From Bacteroidota bacterium (GTDB taxonomy: Bacteria > Bacteroidota > Rhodothermia > Rhodothermales > UBA10348), in contig JAHEEH010000106.1 in assembly GCA_024640835.1 (NCBI GenBank), forward strand, positions 1 to 6,824: 6,824 bases of DNA, in the 5' to 3' direction. Below are positions 6,290-6,824 of this stretch, piece by piece. Below the pieces are notes generated by a model that had not been told where the DNA came from, made no database searches, and saw nothing but the letters and a program-made list of their open reading frames with translations. Numbering within the stretch: position 1 is the stretch's first letter; each line of letters opens with the position of its first letter. A program made the translations under genes and the position numbers.

Positions 6290-6824
6290 ATGAACCAGTC
6301 ACCCGAAGCCGCCTGGAAGGCCTGTCTCGACGTCATCCGGGACAACGTCAGCCGGCAGAGTTTCAAGACCTGGTTCGCCCCCCTGAAGGCCGTCAAGCTC
6401 GAGGAATCGGACGACGCGAAGAAACTGACGGTCCAGCTTCCCAGCCGCTTCTACTACGAATGGCTCGAGGAGCACTACTACGGCCTCCTGCGCAAGACCG
6501 TGACCAAGGTCCTCGGACCCGGAGGGCGTCTGTTCTACGACATCGTCATCGAGAAGGATGACGCTGGAACGGGCTACGACGGAGCGTCGATGCACCTGCC
6601 GGCGCGCCGGCCTGCGAACGAACCGCAGCCCGCCCACGAGAATCCCGACGCGTCCCGGCATGCTGCGGCCGCCGCCCCCCCGTTCCCGTCGTCCGGACCC
6701 GTGTCGAGTCCGTTCGTCATTCCCGGGATCCAGAAGGTCCAGGTGGAGAGCCGACTCAACCAGAACTACACCTTCGACCGGTTCATCGAGGGCGACTGCA
6801 ACCGGCTCGCACGGTCTGCGTCGC
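6290..6824 (+). CDS. dnaA: Chromosomal replication initiator DnaA (N-terminal part)
   Basis: DnaA binds oriC, oligomerises with ATP and opens the duplex for helicase loading. The window holds 178 codons and then ends. Domain I covers about residues 1-90, beginning MNQSPEAAWKACLDVI, with the conserved Trp9, FKTWFAPL (25-32) and the LPSRFYYEWLEEHY block. A Pro/Ala-rich linker (about 95-145) leads to SPFVIPGI and then LNQNYTFDRF (156-165) and EGDCNRLARS (167-176), the start of the AAA+ domain III. Walker A and later motifs are outside the window. This wording at the linker exit is, as I recall it, characteristic of Bacteroidota-type DnaA. ATG 6290-6292 is chosen because it places the Trp/Cys-Leu segment at the usual distance. 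An in-frame GTG at 6251 would add 13 residues. Neither start has a Shine-Dalgarno. The frame is intact, with GC-rich codons like its neighbours. Confidence 0.96.
   Translation, partial: MNQSPEAAWKACLDVIRDNVSRQSFKTWFAPLKAVKLEESDDAKKLTVQLPSRFYYEWLEEHYYGLLRKTVTKVLGPGGRLFYDIVIEKDDAGTGYDGASMHLPARRPANEPQPAHENPDASRHAAAAAPPFPSSGPVSSPFVIPGIQKVQVESRLNQNYTFDRFIEGDCNRLARSAS

Noticed and set aside
1..6824. CRISPR arrays, insertion sequences, tRNA or rRNA genes, toxin-antitoxin or phage-defence genes
   Set aside because: I looked for regularly spaced repeats, transposase motifs, tRNA-like cloverleaves and defence-type genes, and saw none; the window is occupied by housekeeping genes.

Overview
The window looks like chromosomal DNA from a GC-rich member of the Bacteroidota/Rhodothermota side of the FCB group. 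The best lineage clue is the end of the DnaA linker and the start of its AAA+ domain, which reads SPFVIPGI followed by LNQNYTFDRFIEGDCNRLARS. I recall this wording as typical of Bacteroidota-type DnaA proteins. The YceD protein and the mostly weak Shine-Dalgarno sites fit, but the phylum is an inference. Nothing in the window looks horizontally acquired.

Layout. From 5620 down to 1, the minus strand carries one tightly packed cluster read in this order: yceD (DUF177), rpmF (ribosomal protein L32), plsX, fabH, fabD, fabG, and a DEAD-box RNA helicase cut off by the window edge. Gaps are 36, 83, 25, 28, -4 and 12 bp, so a single transcript is likely. A sigma70-like promoter with a very short leader sits just upstream of yceD (5640-5669). 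From 6290 to the right edge, the plus strand carries the first 178 codons of dnaA. The roughly 660 bp between the divergent yceD and dnaA genes hold no convincing gene. They do hold three DnaA-box-like 9-mers, an AT-rich patch, and several short inverted repeats. I read this as a probable chromosomal replication origin combined with the dnaA regulatory region.

How the genes work together. PlsX makes acyl-phosphate from acyl-ACP for phospholipid synthesis. FabD loads malonate onto ACP, FabH starts the fatty-acid chain, and FabG reduces the 3-keto intermediate. YceD and L32 tie the cluster to 50S subunit assembly, and the terminal helicase is a plausible RNA or ribosome remodelling factor. The arrangement therefore links ribosome production, membrane lipid synthesis and replication initiation at one locus. 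The acyl carrier protein gene acpP, which often follows fabG, is absent here; the helicase occupies that position.

I found no strong evidence for an undescribed system. The points most worth checking are the origin-like intergenic region, the nested inverted repeats around the yceD promoter, two mutually exclusive RNA hairpins before plsX, and the acpP-to-helicase replacement.
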